This document shows, one piece after another, positions 1-10,989 of a stretch of DNA of 64,000 nt; the stretch's first letter is position 1; every line of letters begins with the position of its first letter. The translations under genes were made by a program, and so were the position numbers. The notes beneath the pieces are model-generated. The model was not told the origin of the DNA. It ran no database searches and saw only the letters and a list, made by a program, of their open reading frames with translations. This DNA comes from Siphonodentalium dalli (lineage: Eukaryota; Mollusca; Scaphopoda; Gadilida; Siphonodentaliidae): assembly GCA_032622095.1 (NCBI GenBank), contig CP136062.1, positions 16,267,710-16,331,709 of the forward strand. Reading direction: 5' to 3'.

Positions 1-1477
1 AGAATGTGACGCAAGATACAACCAAACTGCGATGTTTTTCGGGTAATACATGTGCTACTGCATCACCCTGACATACCTTTCATATTCCTTTTCCAAAAAT
101 GAGAGATTTATTGAGAATATTCGGCTGGAGCCGACGGTTTTTTAAACATTGGGTTTGCTTGATCGAACTCCGGTCACACCGCACTCGCTGTCGTGGGAGC
201 AAGTATTTTCGTACCCTGACCAGCTCGTACCCTCCGAAAAAGTAAATTCGTACTCTAGCGCGAAACTATTTAGATATTTCAATAAGGCGTGCGTTCAGTT
301 TCTCATCTAATAACTTTGCTTATCTCATTTTTAACCGGGATTGAACGTATACTATGGAATCCACAGTGATCTCTTGGACGTAAAAGATACAGAAATAGAA
401 CAGAAACATGCCTGATGTCTTGGACGTAAAAGAATTAAATAACCATACTTACGTGTTTTCAATCGTCGTATTCCATCACTATGCGCCGTGTCGTAATCCA
501 GTTTCTCATCTAATAACATAAATTTGTCCACCCTGTTTTAGGGAATGGGTCCTGGGTCTTTGCCATTGGGAAACAAATTGCGTCATAGAGGTTTACACTT
601 AGTGAGGCCTATGACCGATAACGATTATAGTATGGAGAGTTGTCAGTGTGAAAATAGTGTAATACTTTGATGTATATTATATTTGCCAATAAAAAACATC
701 AAAACAATAATACATATTACAAATAAAAAAAAACAAGAATATGTGCATACATATCATTCACACCACAGGCTCGCGCGTTTGCCATCGCACATACATTCCC
801 GTGAACAGAAACTGCAGCAGTTGCAGCGAGCGCAATTACATTTTAGTTTATTGCACATCAAGTTATATATATACATATATTTATATACTAGTACATATTA
901 AATAAACATATTTAACAGTTTTCAATCGTCGTATTCCATCACGATGCGCCGTGTCGTACTCCAGTTTCTCATCTAATAACATTAAAAATTTGTCCACCCT
1001 GTTTTAAGGAATGGGTCCTGGGTCTTTACCACTGTACTTCTGTATCTTTTACGTCCAAGACATCAGGCATGTTTCTGTTCTATTTCTGTATCTTTTACGT
1101 CCAAGAGATCACTGTGGGTTCCATAGTATACGTTCAATCCCGGTTAAAAATGAGATAAGCAAAGTTATTAGATGAGAAACTGAACGCACGCCTTATTGAA
1201 ATATCTAAATAGTTTCGCGCTAGGGTACGAATTTACTTTTTCGGAGGGTACGAGCTGGTCAGGGTACGAAAATACTTGCTCCCACGACAGCGAGTGCGGT
1301 GTGACCGGAGTTCGATCGAGCACAACCCAATGTTTAAAAATCCGTCGGTCCAGCCGAATATTCTCAATAAATCTCTCATTTTTGGAAAAGGAATATGAAA
1401 GGTATGTCATGGTGATGCAGTAGCACATGTATTACCCGAAAAACATTGCGGTTTGGTGGTATCTTGCATCACATTCT
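1..1477. mobile_element. Long inverted-repeat (foldback-like) element, left end at window edge
   Basis: Bases 1 to about 435 reappear as a near-identical reverse complement at about 1040-1477. The 1.48-kb structure therefore has arms of roughly 435 bp around a 600-bp centre. The centre holds a direct repeat of about 110 bp (about 456-562 and 918-1030) starting TTTTCAATCGTCGTATTCC. The left arm is already paired at base 1, so the true end may lie outside the window. No transposase reading frame is visible, and the short ORFs in the arms mirror each other and look non-coding. A non-autonomous DNA transposon or foldback element is the likeliest identity. Confidence 0.7.
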
Positions 1478-1804
1478 TCCTTTCCGGACTGGAAGAAAAA
1501 GCTCCGTTGGGAGGCATGGGGGAAATTTCGACGGGATATCTTTAGTATCCCGTAGATTTTCGACTATGTCAGGTCATGCACTGATGCAGGCACATCCTGA
1601 ATTCCACTTACTTACTTACTTACTTCTTCTTCTTTACACTCACATTTGAGTAACCTCCTTTTGGAGTAACCAGGTACATGTAGATAAAATATAGTCCACT
1701 AGATACCGTATGTACATTCAAATGGGTTTCATATGTACAAGTTTCCCCGAGATCAGCTTGAGATCTGTTAATGACTGTAGAAAACAGCTGTATAAAATAG
1801 ATAT
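1478..1804. other. Unassigned spacer with short simple repeat
   Basis: No gene or recognised repeat is seen here. A short (ACTT)n tract followed by CTT repeats lies at about 1606-1635. Confidence 0.4.
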
Positions 1805-2495
1805 TTATGTGTGTGCCTGGATTCCATTGATCCTTTTGTTAGTTCGTGTTTCTCTGGCCATGTCGATGAATCTCTTCTGTCTGGAGCAGTGCAACAAGTA
1901 GCAGTATCGATTGGCTGCCAGGTTAAACATACTGCTGATTGTTTTGATGGAAGGATCCAATTTAGTGATATCTAAGATGGCTTGTATCTTCTGCTGATCA
2001 TTGAGACGAGTAAAGTCAGCAGAGCATAGTAGTTGGTATTCATGTGTGAGCAGAGTCGTTACTTTTTCTCTGGTATCTTTTAGAGTTGAGCAGGTCAGAA
2101 GGAAGTGAATCAATATGTATGTCTTCGTCTTCTTCTCCACAAAGTCTGCATACGGTTCCATTCTTAGTCTTTTTAAAATGACGGCTTTCTAAGTTGTAGG
2201 TCATTGTTGCTAGTTGTAGTCGAATAGCAAGCATTGCAGCGGCTTTTTCTGGGTTGATGTCAGCTTTGAGTATTGGATGCGGTTTACCAGGCTGGAAAGC
2301 ATGAGTACTCAGGTGTGTGAGGCTTTTAGAGATGCTGGCTTGCTCAGAAATTTGGTTTATCCAATATTTGGAAACAGCATACTTAGTCATGTTTTTCCAT
2401 TGTGTTTTGGAGAATGGGCTCTGGTGTAGATCTCTTGCATTTGGTAGTTCATATTTCAACATCAGTCTACTTGTAGCTACAAACCAGCTTACCAC
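1805..2495 (-). pseudogene. Non-LTR retrotransposon (LINE) C-terminal remnant, frameshifted
   Basis: Two overlapping minus-strand reading frames (2495-2040 and 2161-1805) join into one protein tail if a frameshift near 2100-2160 is allowed. At the junction the sequence reads CRLCGEEDEDIH, followed in the other frame by HFLLTCSTLKDTREK. This gives the C-x2-C...H...C pattern found after the reverse transcriptase domain in several LINE clades. The upstream part has the helical, basic character of a LINE thumb or post-RT region. No reverse transcriptase catalytic motif is present, so this is a 5'-truncated, inactivated 3' fragment. The clade is not assignable from this much sequence. Confidence 0.5.
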
Positions 2496-2519
2496 TGACT
2501 ATTAATTATAGTGGTATTT

Positions 2520-5047
2520 CACTATTATAGTGGTATATGACCATAACATATTCATGTTTCCTATATTTGCATCGGGAATAGAAGACGGCGCACACCAGTG
2601 CACAATCAAATTTCACTCTTAACAACATCGCAGCGAAGGAACCGTCTTCCGACAAAATTTGTTCGTTGTGCAATCTCTTTTACGACTTTATTTATAATTT
2701 AATGCACCAGCTTTGTTATTCAATAATATTACTTATAATACAGTAATAGTAATATATTCCTTTCTAAATGACAATAACAGGATAACTCAATCGCTCCTTC
2801 ATTATAAATTAACAACATTTAAACTAATTGGATGCTAATTGAGTTGCTTATCGCCCTTACCAAAATGTCCTAACATAATTCTCATGAGAATCTGACGTTA
2901 GATTCTCACGTTAGAATCTCACGTGAGGTTTTTAATATGCAAATTAGCAAGATCTCATAAGAATTTTTTCTCACATGAGAAAGAATCTTTCCTCACGTAA
3001 GAAATATTTTTTCTCACGTAAGAATTTTTTCTCACGTGAGAAAAAATCTTGCTAATTTGCATATTAAAAACCTCACGTGAGAAATAATTTTTTCTCACGT
3101 AAGAAAGAATCATTTCTCACGTAAGAAAGAATCATTTGTCACGTGAGAAAGAATCATTTCTCACATGAGAAAGAATCATTTGTCACGTGAGAAAGAATCA
3201 TTTCTCTCGCGAGAAAAATCCTTTTTTCATGCATATAAGAAAAAATTCCTGTTCTATATATTTCAAAATATAATGACCAGTATAACAAATAAGGACTATC
3301 TAATTCAAACAAATCTATGTGCTACCAAATTCATTTTGGTATCATTAACAATTTAACACTGTCATTTATCATCTTTTTAAGGTTATAAAATAACAAACAC
3401 TAGCTGTCATTGAGAATTTCCAGGCTTTCGGACTGCTTTTGCCCCCTTACCCCATTTTCTGCTTCTGGGGTCCCTGATCTTAAGAGGCATTTGTGGTGTG
3501 CGATGAATCTATATTGTACAAATGCAGATCTGTATTATCACACAAATCTCACACTAAATTTCAACTTAACTTTTCATAATATTTGATCAACCAATTTTTC
3601 AATTGCTGTTCAACATGTGTGCATGTTGTACACTGCAACATGTTAACTGCTCTTCGTGGAATATTCCAAATAACTGTAAAAATCACTTCCATGAAACAAT
3701 GAAAAATGCCATAAATGTTTATTTCCTAAAATTCATTCATTTTGTTAAAATAGATTTGCACATTTACTCTGTCTTAGAATCAATTAACAATAACAGAATT
3801 TTATTTGATGTGATATGGGCCATCATTATTTATTCTAGAAATATAATTTAAGATATTTGAAAATAAAATTTAAATCATGTTGAACTTTAATATATATACA
3901 TGTACTGCATGTAGTCTACTGTCTACCTGGTTGATAAATTACATATTAGAACCTGCAGTAAAGGCAACACAAGAGACCACATGGCATAAAATCTTGCCAT
4001 GATGCCAGATGCATGATGCCCTAAAGCCCTCTGCCATTTATATAAATATTTAAGGCTTACCTAGCATATAGTGTGTATCCCATGTTGTGGAACTTATCAT
4101 TAAAGAATATCCACAAATAAAACAATAAATATAACTCCATGTTCCTCTTCTCGTGAATATAACACAACTTAAGCTTCTAGCACAGATATAAAGATAATTT
4201 ACAGTCTAAATCATGCACAGCAACTGACATGTACAGGGAACTCCAGTAACTGTTTTGGCGCATTTTATATTTTGAATTCTCCAGCATACACCAGATCAGA
4301 TTTATCAAGACCACATGTTCTAGATTAAATCATTTTACCCACCATTGAAATCTGACTTAAAAATATCTACCCTATTTCTAACATATTCTCATGTAAGAAA
4401 ATCACACTTAGCTTACTTTTCTGGAATTGGAGACCACACAATTTAAAGACTGTATTTCTTATGAGATCTAACGTGAGAATTTCTGACTTTGAAAATATCC
4501 AATAAGTTTTTGTGAAAAAATTTCATTTCCTCATAAGAAATCACGTGAAAATTTCTTAACCCCGAAATTTAAAAAAAACTTACTTGAAGGATGATAATTT
4601 CAAAGTCTATTTTTCTCATGAGAACTCAAATTAGAATTTGCAACTAAGAAAAATATACTATCGGTTCAGTGGAAATATTTCTAAGTCTGCATTTCTTACG
4701 AGATCTCATATTTCTCACGTGAGAAATTTTTCTCACATAAGACCCTTGGTTAGAAAATTGATTTCTAACATCTTCTCACAAGGTTCATGTTAGATTTCTC
4801 TGCTTTGCATATCTTTCTAATATGCTTCTCATGAGATTCTTATAAGATTCTAACAACTTCTCATGAGAAATTTCTGTATGGGCGTGTAACGTAATGATTG
4901 ATCATTCTCCTGGACAAAATATATGTATAATACCGAATTAGTGCGACCCTGAATCATTTTCAATGATTTGCGTGAAATATGATTTTGGATTATCCCTCTT
5001 TTATCAAATTCACAAAACGGTAATAGTCATATACCACTATAATAGTG
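2520..5047. mobile_element. 2.5-kb terminal-inverted-repeat element rich in CACGTG palindromes
   Basis: Positions 2520-2541 and 5026-5047 are perfect 22-bp inverted copies of each other (core CACTATTATAGTGG), and the similarity extends a few bases further out. Inside, at 2880-3230 and 4380-4880, are dozens of variants of TTCTCACGTGAGAA, TCACGTAAGAA and TCTCATGAGAA. These are short palindromes, many containing the E-box core CACGTG. Nested within, 2918-2953 and 3046-3081 form a perfect 36-bp inverted pair around a 92-bp loop. No transposase frame is visible. A non-autonomous DNA transposon is the best reading. The target duplication is unclear. Confidence 0.65.
3240..4380. other. AT-rich interior without recognisable gene
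   Basis: This is the interior of the 2.5-kb TIR element. It is AT-rich, with only short unconvincing reading frames and no recognised domain. Confidence 0.4.
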
Positions 5048-5056
5048 GAATACTAT

Positions 5057-5078
5057 GGGGGGGGGGGGGGGGGGGGGG
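5057..5078 (+). repeat. Homopolymer run of 22 G
   Basis: An uninterrupted G run starts 10 bp outside the right terminal repeat of the 2.5-kb element. Its length is prone to sequencing and replication slippage. Confidence 0.95.
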
Positions 5079-5297
5079 TAATAACAAATTTGCAGGAAGG
5101 TATGCCGGGGTGGGTGGTCCGAGAGGCAAAAAACACGTCTTGGATCTCTATTTCTTACAACGATTGTTTGGTGTATCGTACAGTATGTCTAAAGAGTGCT
5201 ACATGTAAGTAGCCTCATAGTTTCTTCTACATAGCATAAAATTCATATATATTGAATTCAAAGCCCTCTTCTACAGCATTTCCTTTTGCCGTAAATA

Positions 5298-5443
5298 ATT
5301 TTGAGGGCTGTTCTGGGTATACACTTTCAGAGATGTATCATGGAGTGTTCGTATTAATTATATAAATGTGATTTTGAGGGCTGTTCTGGGTATACGCATT
5401 CAGAGATGTATCATGGAGTGTTCATATTAATTATATAAATGTG
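5298..5443 (+). repeat. 73-bp tandem duplication just upstream of exon 2
   Basis: There are two consecutive 73-bp copies beginning ATTTTGAGGGCTGTTCTGGG. They end 20 bp before the exon 2 acceptor. The last bases of the unit (AATTATATAAATGTGATTTT) run into the acceptor region, so the duplication abuts the splice site without clearly including it. Confidence 0.9.
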
Positions 5444-5463
5444 ATTTTGTTATATTACTTCAG

Positions 5464-5572
5464 GGTATTAAGAATGAGTCAGCTGAACAAGCGATGCTTA
5501 AATCATATGAGACGAGTGATGCTCGTAAACCTGAGAATCGAAGCAAGAACCGATACAGAGATGTTAGTCCAT
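5464..5572 (+). CDS. PTPN1: PTPN1/2-like tyrosine phosphatase, exon 2 (pTyr loop)
   Basis: This exon encodes 36 residues plus one base and ends in ENRSKNRYRDVSP. That is the KNRYRDV phosphotyrosine-recognition loop of classical PTPs, where Tyr and Asp bind the substrate phosphotyrosine. It is preceded by the acceptor TATTACTTCAG and followed by the donor GTGAGT. The phase-1 junction joins CCA-T to exon 3 AT-GAC-CAC to give P-Y-D-H, matching the SPFDHSR stretch of human PTP1B. The residues before the loop align with the N-terminal helices of PTP1B. Human PTP1B has about 20 residues encoded further upstream. No such exon is recognisable in 1-5463, so the start codon is probably outside the window. 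PTPN1 and PTPN2 are vertebrate paralogues, and an invertebrate gene would be co-orthologous to both. Confidence 0.9.
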
Positions 5573-5645
5573 GTGAGTTGATCTATATATAACCGATAAA
5601 GAGATGTTAGTCCATGTGAGTTGTTTATATAACTGATACAGAGAT
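5549..5645 (+). repeat. Tandem copies of the exon 2 donor junction
   Basis: The last 24 nt of exon 2 plus the donor and following intron (ACCGATACAGAG...CCATGTGAGTTG) recur 43 bp downstream with the donor intact. A third partial copy begins 40 bp after that (ACTGATACAGAG) and is cut by a palindromic MITE. The second copy could serve as an alternative 5' splice site. Confidence 0.9.
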
Positions 5646-5850
5646 TCACCCTCTGGGGACCTCATAGTCATGTCCAGCCCTGAAAATATGGTGCCAGTCA
5701 TTTGCAGAATGAGGTCCACAAAAGGTGAATTTATTGACATTTCGGGACATACATGTAGTGGGCTAGCATCACTAAATTCACCTTCTGGGGACCTCATTCT
5801 GCTTAGGGCTCATCTGTGGAAAGTATTTTAATTATCAAATAACATGTTTT
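5645..5850. mobile_element. Palindromic hAT-type MITE, family B (degenerate copy)
   Basis: This copy contains facing copies of the family B arm (TCACCCTCTGGGGACCTCAT and its complement) around a diverged centre, plus the GCTAGCATCACTAAATTCACC hairpin. The left end lies directly in the third partial copy of the exon 2 donor repeat. Confidence 0.7.
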
Positions 5851-5855
5851 TAGCT

Positions 5856-6279
5856 CAAATCCAGTCGTAAGTCGGGATATTTTTACCCTGTGCCAATGCA
5901 TTCTCTTATATATATGCGAGTCGACCATAGGTCGCCTCGCATATATAAGAGAATGCATTGGCCTAACAATTTTTTATCATTTTTTTTAAATAAATGTTTC
6001 TTACAATTTTTAGGACATAAAATAAAAAAACATCCATTACCCTGCAGGGAGCCCCACACATATATAGAAGCATATAGAAGAGTGTCGTCTGCTCATGTTT
6101 GTCTGGGGTTCTGTATGGGTGAAATTATAAAATTGTTAAAGAATACAAGAAAAAATTATTAGAATTGTAAAAAATTGTTAGGCCAATGCATTCTCTTATA
6201 TATGCGAGGCGACCTATGGTCGACTCGCATATATAAGAGAATGCATTGGCACAGGGTAAAAAAATCCCGACTGGATTTG
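5856..6279. mobile_element. MITE family A core in a fourth type of outer shell
   Basis: Two copies of a 75-bp palindrome (GCCAATGCATTCTCTTATAT...) face each other around an AT-rich centre. The outer ends are AAATCCAGTCG...CGGGAT and its complement. This shell differs from the TTAACCCTTT ends of the other family A copies in the window. The centre also holds a fragment (about 6037-6115) related to the palindromic elements at 11786-11880 and 23640-23740. Confidence 0.8.
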
Positions 6280-6710
6280 ATATGGCGGGTCACATATTTT
6301 CAGAATACGCTGTGTGTAGATTGATTCTCTCAAGAGTTCGCAAAGTGAACTTAGGCAGTCTTCATACCAAATTTTGGACCAGTTTTTAGCTCAACTTTTG
6401 TGAATAAAACATCACAAATGTGTTAAATATTGATGTATATTACCGACGCGTACATGTATAGCTAAAAAATTGTGACTTTTTAGCATGCTGTACCTAAGCT
6501 ACTTGACTGACTTGAAATTACAGGATGATCTCAACCAAATGAGGACAATCTTACTCAAAAACAAAACGAAACAATGGTCAGTTTCTTAATAAACTAATGC
6601 ATTTTATAATCCAACAAGTCAGATAAAAAAATTGCCATTATAATATTATGACAATATATCTGGCCGTCATACTCTTGGGGTCCATATAAACATGCGGTGC
6701 GGAATAAGAG
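6280..6710 (+). other. Intron 2 sequence, nothing recognised
   Basis: Unique-looking, AT-rich intron sequence with no coding or repeat signature that I can support. Confidence 0.4.
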
Positions 6711-6921
6711 TACAGGGTGGATAATTGACTCCTTAACCACAGCAGAATTATGGGTAATTTTTCAGGATTTAGTCGGAAATATGGCTTGTTGCTATTAATC
6801 GGAAAGCTCTCACTGAGAGCTTTCCGATGAATGGCAACCGGCCATATATCCGACTAAATCCTGAAAAGTTACCCATAATTCTGCTGTGGTTAAGGAGTCA
6901 ATTATTTAGGGCATTACTGTA
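6711..6921. mobile_element. Hairpin MITE, family D
   Basis: An almost perfect 210-bp palindrome. The arm carries CCTTAACCACAGCAGAATTA, GGATTTAGTCGGAAATATGG and GAAAGCTCTC, and the end is GGGCATTACTGTA. Other copies or halves lie at 11509-11684, 22919-23103, 37290-37366, 42275-42386 and 51656-51870. Confidence 0.85.
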
Positions 6922-7012
6922 TCTCGTCACAGGTGTCCGGCGAATAAGAGTGAAAAATAGAATAATTCTCGAAATTCATTATGCACGAGTCTATGATGTA
7001 TTCAAGTCTGAG

Positions 7013-7409
7013 TTTAGTGTGCCTGTCATTTACAGAATGAGGTCCCCAGAGGGTGAATTAATGGTGCTAGCCCACCTCTGGGGACCTCATTCTGCATGGC
7101 CTCATCTGCTATGGGAGACATAGACTCAGATTGAAGTTCCCAAATGGTGAATATTGTGATATACACCCATTGGGAACCTCAATTATGCAGTGTGTCGTCT
7201 GCCAATTTTGGGATATAGAACTAGTCTATGTGAAGAAGTTTCTATAGAAATTTTATAATAAAAAAACTTTCCAGAGAAGATGACACCTAAGCAGAATGAG
7301 GTCCCCAGAGAGTGAATTTGGTGTTGCTAGCCCATTATGCGGGATAGTGACACTATATTCACCCTCTGGGGACCTCATTCTGCAAATGACAGACAAATAA
7401 TCAGACTTG
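7013..7409. mobile_element. Palindromic hAT-type MITE, family B (long form)
   Basis: The ends are CAAGTCTGAGTTTAG and its diverged complement CAGACTTG. The arms carry AATGAGGTCCCCAGAGGGTG hairpins. The middle carries the long-form module, with CCCAAATGGTGAATATTGTG, a sequence like that found in other long copies, and GGCCTCATCTGCTATGGGAG. Confidence 0.8.
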
Positions 7410-7439
7410 ATTCCAAAGAGACGAAGTCTTCATGTTACG

Positions 7440-9633
7440 TTCATGATCTCATCTTATGTTTTTCAGATGACCACTCCCATGTGCGATTACAGAACCCACA
7501 GGGAGACTACATGTATATCATGATCTCATCACTAATTCCGTTATGTTTTTCAGATGACCACTCCCGTGTGCGATTACAGAACCCACAGGGAGACTACATG
7601 TATATCATGATCTCATCTTATGTTTTTCAGATGACCACTCCCATGTGCGATTACAGAACCCACAGGGAGACTACATGTATATCATCTTATGTTTTTCAGA
7701 TGACCACTCCCGTGTGCGATTACAGAACCCACAGGGAGACTACATGATCTCATCTTATGTTTTTCAGATGACCACTCCCGTGTGCGATTACAGAACCCAC
7801 AGGGAGACTACATGTATATCATGATCTCATCACTAATTCCGTTATGTTTTTCAGATGACCACTCCCATGTGCGATTACAGAACCCACAGGGAGACTACAT
7901 GTATATCATTATCTCATCACTAATTCCGTTATGTTTTTCAGATGACCACTCCCGTGTGCGATTACAGAACCCACAGGGAGACTACATGTATATCATGATG
8001 TCATCACTAATTCCGTTATGTTTTTCAGATGACCACTCCCATGTGTGATTACAGAACCCACAGGGAGACTACATGTATATCATGATGTCATCACTAATTC
8101 CATTATGTTTTTCAGATGACCACTCCCATGTGCGATTACAGAACCCACAGGGAGACTATATCATTATCTCATCACTAATTCCATTATGTTTTTCAGATGA
8201 CCACTCCCATGTGCGATTACAGAACCCACAGGGAGACTACATGTATATCATGATGTCATCACTAATTCCGTTATGTTTTTCAGATGACCACTCCCATGTG
8301 CGATTACAGAACCCACAGGGAGACTACATGTATATCATGATGTCATCACTAATTCCATTATGTTTTTCAGATGACCACTCCCATGTGCGATTACAGAACC
8401 CACAGGGAGACTATATCATTATCTCATCACTAATTCCGTTATGTTTTTCAGATGACCACTCCCGTGTGCGATTACAGAACCCACAGGGAGACTACATGTA
8501 TATCATGATCTCATCTTATGTTTTTCAGATGACCACTCCCATGTGCGATTACAGAACCCACAGGGAGACTACATGTATGTCATGATCTCATCACTAATTC
8601 CGTTATGTTTTTCAGATGACCACTCCCATGTGCGATTACAGAACCCACAGGGAGACTATATCATTATCTCATCACTAATTCCATTATGTTTTTCAGATGA
8701 CCACGCCCATGTGCGATTACAGAACCCACAGGGAGACTACATGTATATCATGATGTCATCACTAATTCCGTTATGTTTTTCAGATGACCACTCCCATGTG
8801 CGATTACAGAACCCACAGGGAGACTACATGTATATCATGATCTCATCACTAATTCCGTTATGTTTTTCAGATGACCACTCCCATGTGCGATTACAGAACC
8901 CACAGGGAGACTACATGTATATCATTATCTTATCACTAATTCCATTATGTTTTTCAGATGACCACTCCCGTGTGCGATTACAGAACCCACAGGAAGACTA
9001 CATGTATATCATGATGTCATCACTAATTCCGTTATGTTTTTCAGATGAACACTCCCGTGTGCGATTACAGAACCCACAGGGAGACTACATGTATATCATG
9101 ATCTCATCTTATGTTTTTCAGATGACCACTCCCGTGTGCGATTACAGAACCCACAGGGAGACTACATGTATATCATGATGTCATCACTAATTCCGTTATG
9201 TTTTTCAGATGACCACTCCCGTGTGCGATTACAGAACCCACAGGGAGACTACATGTATATCATGATCTCATCTTATGTTTTTCAGATGACCACTCCCGTG
9301 TGCGATTACAGAACCCACAGGGAGACTACATGTATATCATGATCTCATCACTAATTCCGTTATGTTTTTCAGATGACCACTCCCATGTGCGATTACAGAA
9401 CCCACAGGGAGACTACATGTATATCATGATCTCATCACTAATTCCGTTATGTTTTTCAGATGACCACTCTCATGTGCAATTACAGAACCCACAGGGAGAC
9501 TACATGTATATCATGATGTCATCACTAATTCCGTTATGTTTTTCAGATGACCACTCCCGTGTGCGATTACAGAACCCACAGGGAGACTACATGTATATCA
9601 TTATCTCATCACTAATTCCGTTATGTTTTTCAG
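7440..9633 (+). repeat. 26 tandem copies of the exon 3 acceptor plus 43 nt of exon
   Basis: Each unit carries a branch-point-like CACTAAT, the pyrimidine tract and acceptor TTATGTTTTTCAG, and the first 43 nt of exon 3 (ATGACCACTCCCGTGTGCG... to GGGAGACTA). It then passes back into intron-like sequence. The commonest unit is 87 bp; shorter ones of about 68-79 bp lack the CACTAATTCCG part. With the genuine exon at 9634 there are 27 acceptors. The 87-bp unit is 29 codons without a stop in the exon frame, so several consecutive units stay open. Recurrent short variants (GACTATATCATTATC near 8155, 8410 and 8655) show that the array also grew by multi-unit duplication. Confidence 0.97.
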
Positions 9634-9734
9634 ATGACCACTCCCGTGTGCGATTACAGAACCCACAGGGAGACTATATCAATGCTAGTCTAGTCCAGGT
9701 TGCCGATGCTAACCGGCAGTATATCTTAGCACAG
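9634..9734 (+). CDS. PTPN1: PTPN1/2-like tyrosine phosphatase, exon 3
   Basis: The 101-nt exon completes the split Tyr codon and encodes DHSRVRLQNPQGDYINAS, then LVQVADANRQYILAQ. This corresponds to [20 protein letters not shown]...YILTQ in human PTP1B. The DYINAS motif is a signature of classical PTP domains. The genuine acceptor is the last of 27 tandem copies. It is recognisable because only this copy continues into ATCAATGCTAGTCTAG rather than back to intron-like sequence. The donor is CAG|GTTAGT, also repeated. The exon ends in phase 0. Confidence 0.95.
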
Positions 9735-9845
9735 GTTAGTAATGCCCCATTTCGATGCTAACAGGCAGTATATCTTAGCACAGGTTAGTAATGCCCCATT
9801 CCGATGCTAACAGGCAGTATATCTTAGCACAGGTTGGTAATTCCC
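9703..9845 (+). repeat. Tandem copies of the exon 3 donor junction
   Basis: The last 30 or so nt of exon 3 with the donor (CGATGCTAAC...CTTAGCACAGGTTAGTAAT) recurs twice downstream at a 49-bp period, giving three donors. The third reads GTTGGTAATT. In the exon frame, the first downstream copy meets a stop (TGC TAA), so use of a distal donor would truncate the protein. Confidence 0.93.
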
Positions 9846-10292
9846 CATTGACATGATGCGAATTGGTTCCCGGCTATACTGTGTTCCAAATCAAAAAAAT
9901 AGTCGGGGTTTGGGGGGGGGGGCCTAAAAATCATCATGTAAATGCATTTTGTCAGGACTATATCATATTATCCAAGACTAAATTAAAAAAATTGTCCCAA
10001 AAACTTAAAGTTTATTACGTTTTTCATTTTATCACATAATTAACCCACAAGACCAGCGTCATAATTATTTGTAATACGATGACGTCACGCCATTATTTAA
10101 ATGACTTGCGATTGCTGAAGTTTATGATTGTTGTTTTCGATGAATACTTCGCATTGCTTTGCGTTTATTTGATCATATGATAAAAAGTATCTCAAACTCG
10201 TTCTATTTTTTTACGTAATTTATCAAATTTAGTGAACTCGGTTGATAAATTCCGTATAATATAGGAACTCATGTGAGATCCTCTATGTATCT
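9846..10292 (+). other. Intron 3 sequence with an 11-nt G run
   Basis: No gene is seen. A G homopolymer lies at 9912-9922. The rest is AT-rich intron. Confidence 0.5.
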
Positions 10293-10556
10293 TTAACCCT
10301 TCCTTGGCTGGAGCTTCATGAAATATTGTGAAAACCCTGTGCCAACGCATTCCCTTATATATGTGAGTCTCCCATAGGGAGCCTCGCATATATAAGAAAA
10401 TACATTGACCTAAAAATATTTACCTTGACTTTGTAAGCCTGTGCATACTCGTATATATGCAAGGCTCCATATGGGAGACTCGCATATATAAGAGAAAGCA
10501 CTGGCACAGGGTCTTCAATGCTGCACCAGCGCAGCTCCCGTCATGAAAGAGGTTAA
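10293..10556. mobile_element. MITE family A, TTAACCCTT...GGTTAA shell
   Basis: A diverged copy bounded by TTAACCCTTCC and GTCATGAAAGAGGTTAA. It contains two of the facing GCATTC..TATATATG palindromes. The TTAA ends fit a piggyBac-type target site. The outer shell GCTCCCGTCATGAAAG links it to the copy at 35486-35901. Confidence 0.75.
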
Positions 10557-10623
10557 TTTATTCACATCAATAATCAATTGAGTGGGAGCATCCAAATTCA
10601 ATATCCATGTAACTGTTTCCCTA

Positions 10624-10766
10624 TCCAAGCCTTGCGGTGTAAGCAGAATGAGGTCCCCCCAGAGGGTGAATTGGTGATGCTAGCCCGCTATGTGGGGTAG
10701 CATCACTAAATTCACCCTCTGGGGACCTCATTCTGCAAATGACAGACACCCTATTTCAAGGCTTGC
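10624..10766. mobile_element. Palindromic hAT-type MITE, family B (short form)
   Basis: A hairpin of AATGAGGTCCCCCCAGAGGG against CCTCTGGGGACCTCATTCTG, ending GACACCCTATTTCAAGGCTTG. The left half of the element is truncated. Confidence 0.8.
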
Positions 10767-10989
10767 CCCTATCATGATCTACATAAATTTAATTACAACA
10801 GACAAAAGTGAAAGGAGCATTAATCTGCCGTAAATAGCATCTCAACCTGTCAATGATGGCAAGCAAAATTGCTAGCTTTTGTGCAGATCTGATGTCCCCT
10901 ATATTCAGTAATGCATGTGAAAGCATACAATTTTCTGGGAATAGTCCCTGATGCAGAAATAATCCCAAGATGGCTGATGGCAGCCATGC

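Noticed and set aside
1-5463. A search for the first coding exon of the phosphatase
   Set aside because: No segment with a start codon and a sequence like the PTP1B N-terminus, followed by a donor of suitable phase, could be recognised. It is probably outside the window.
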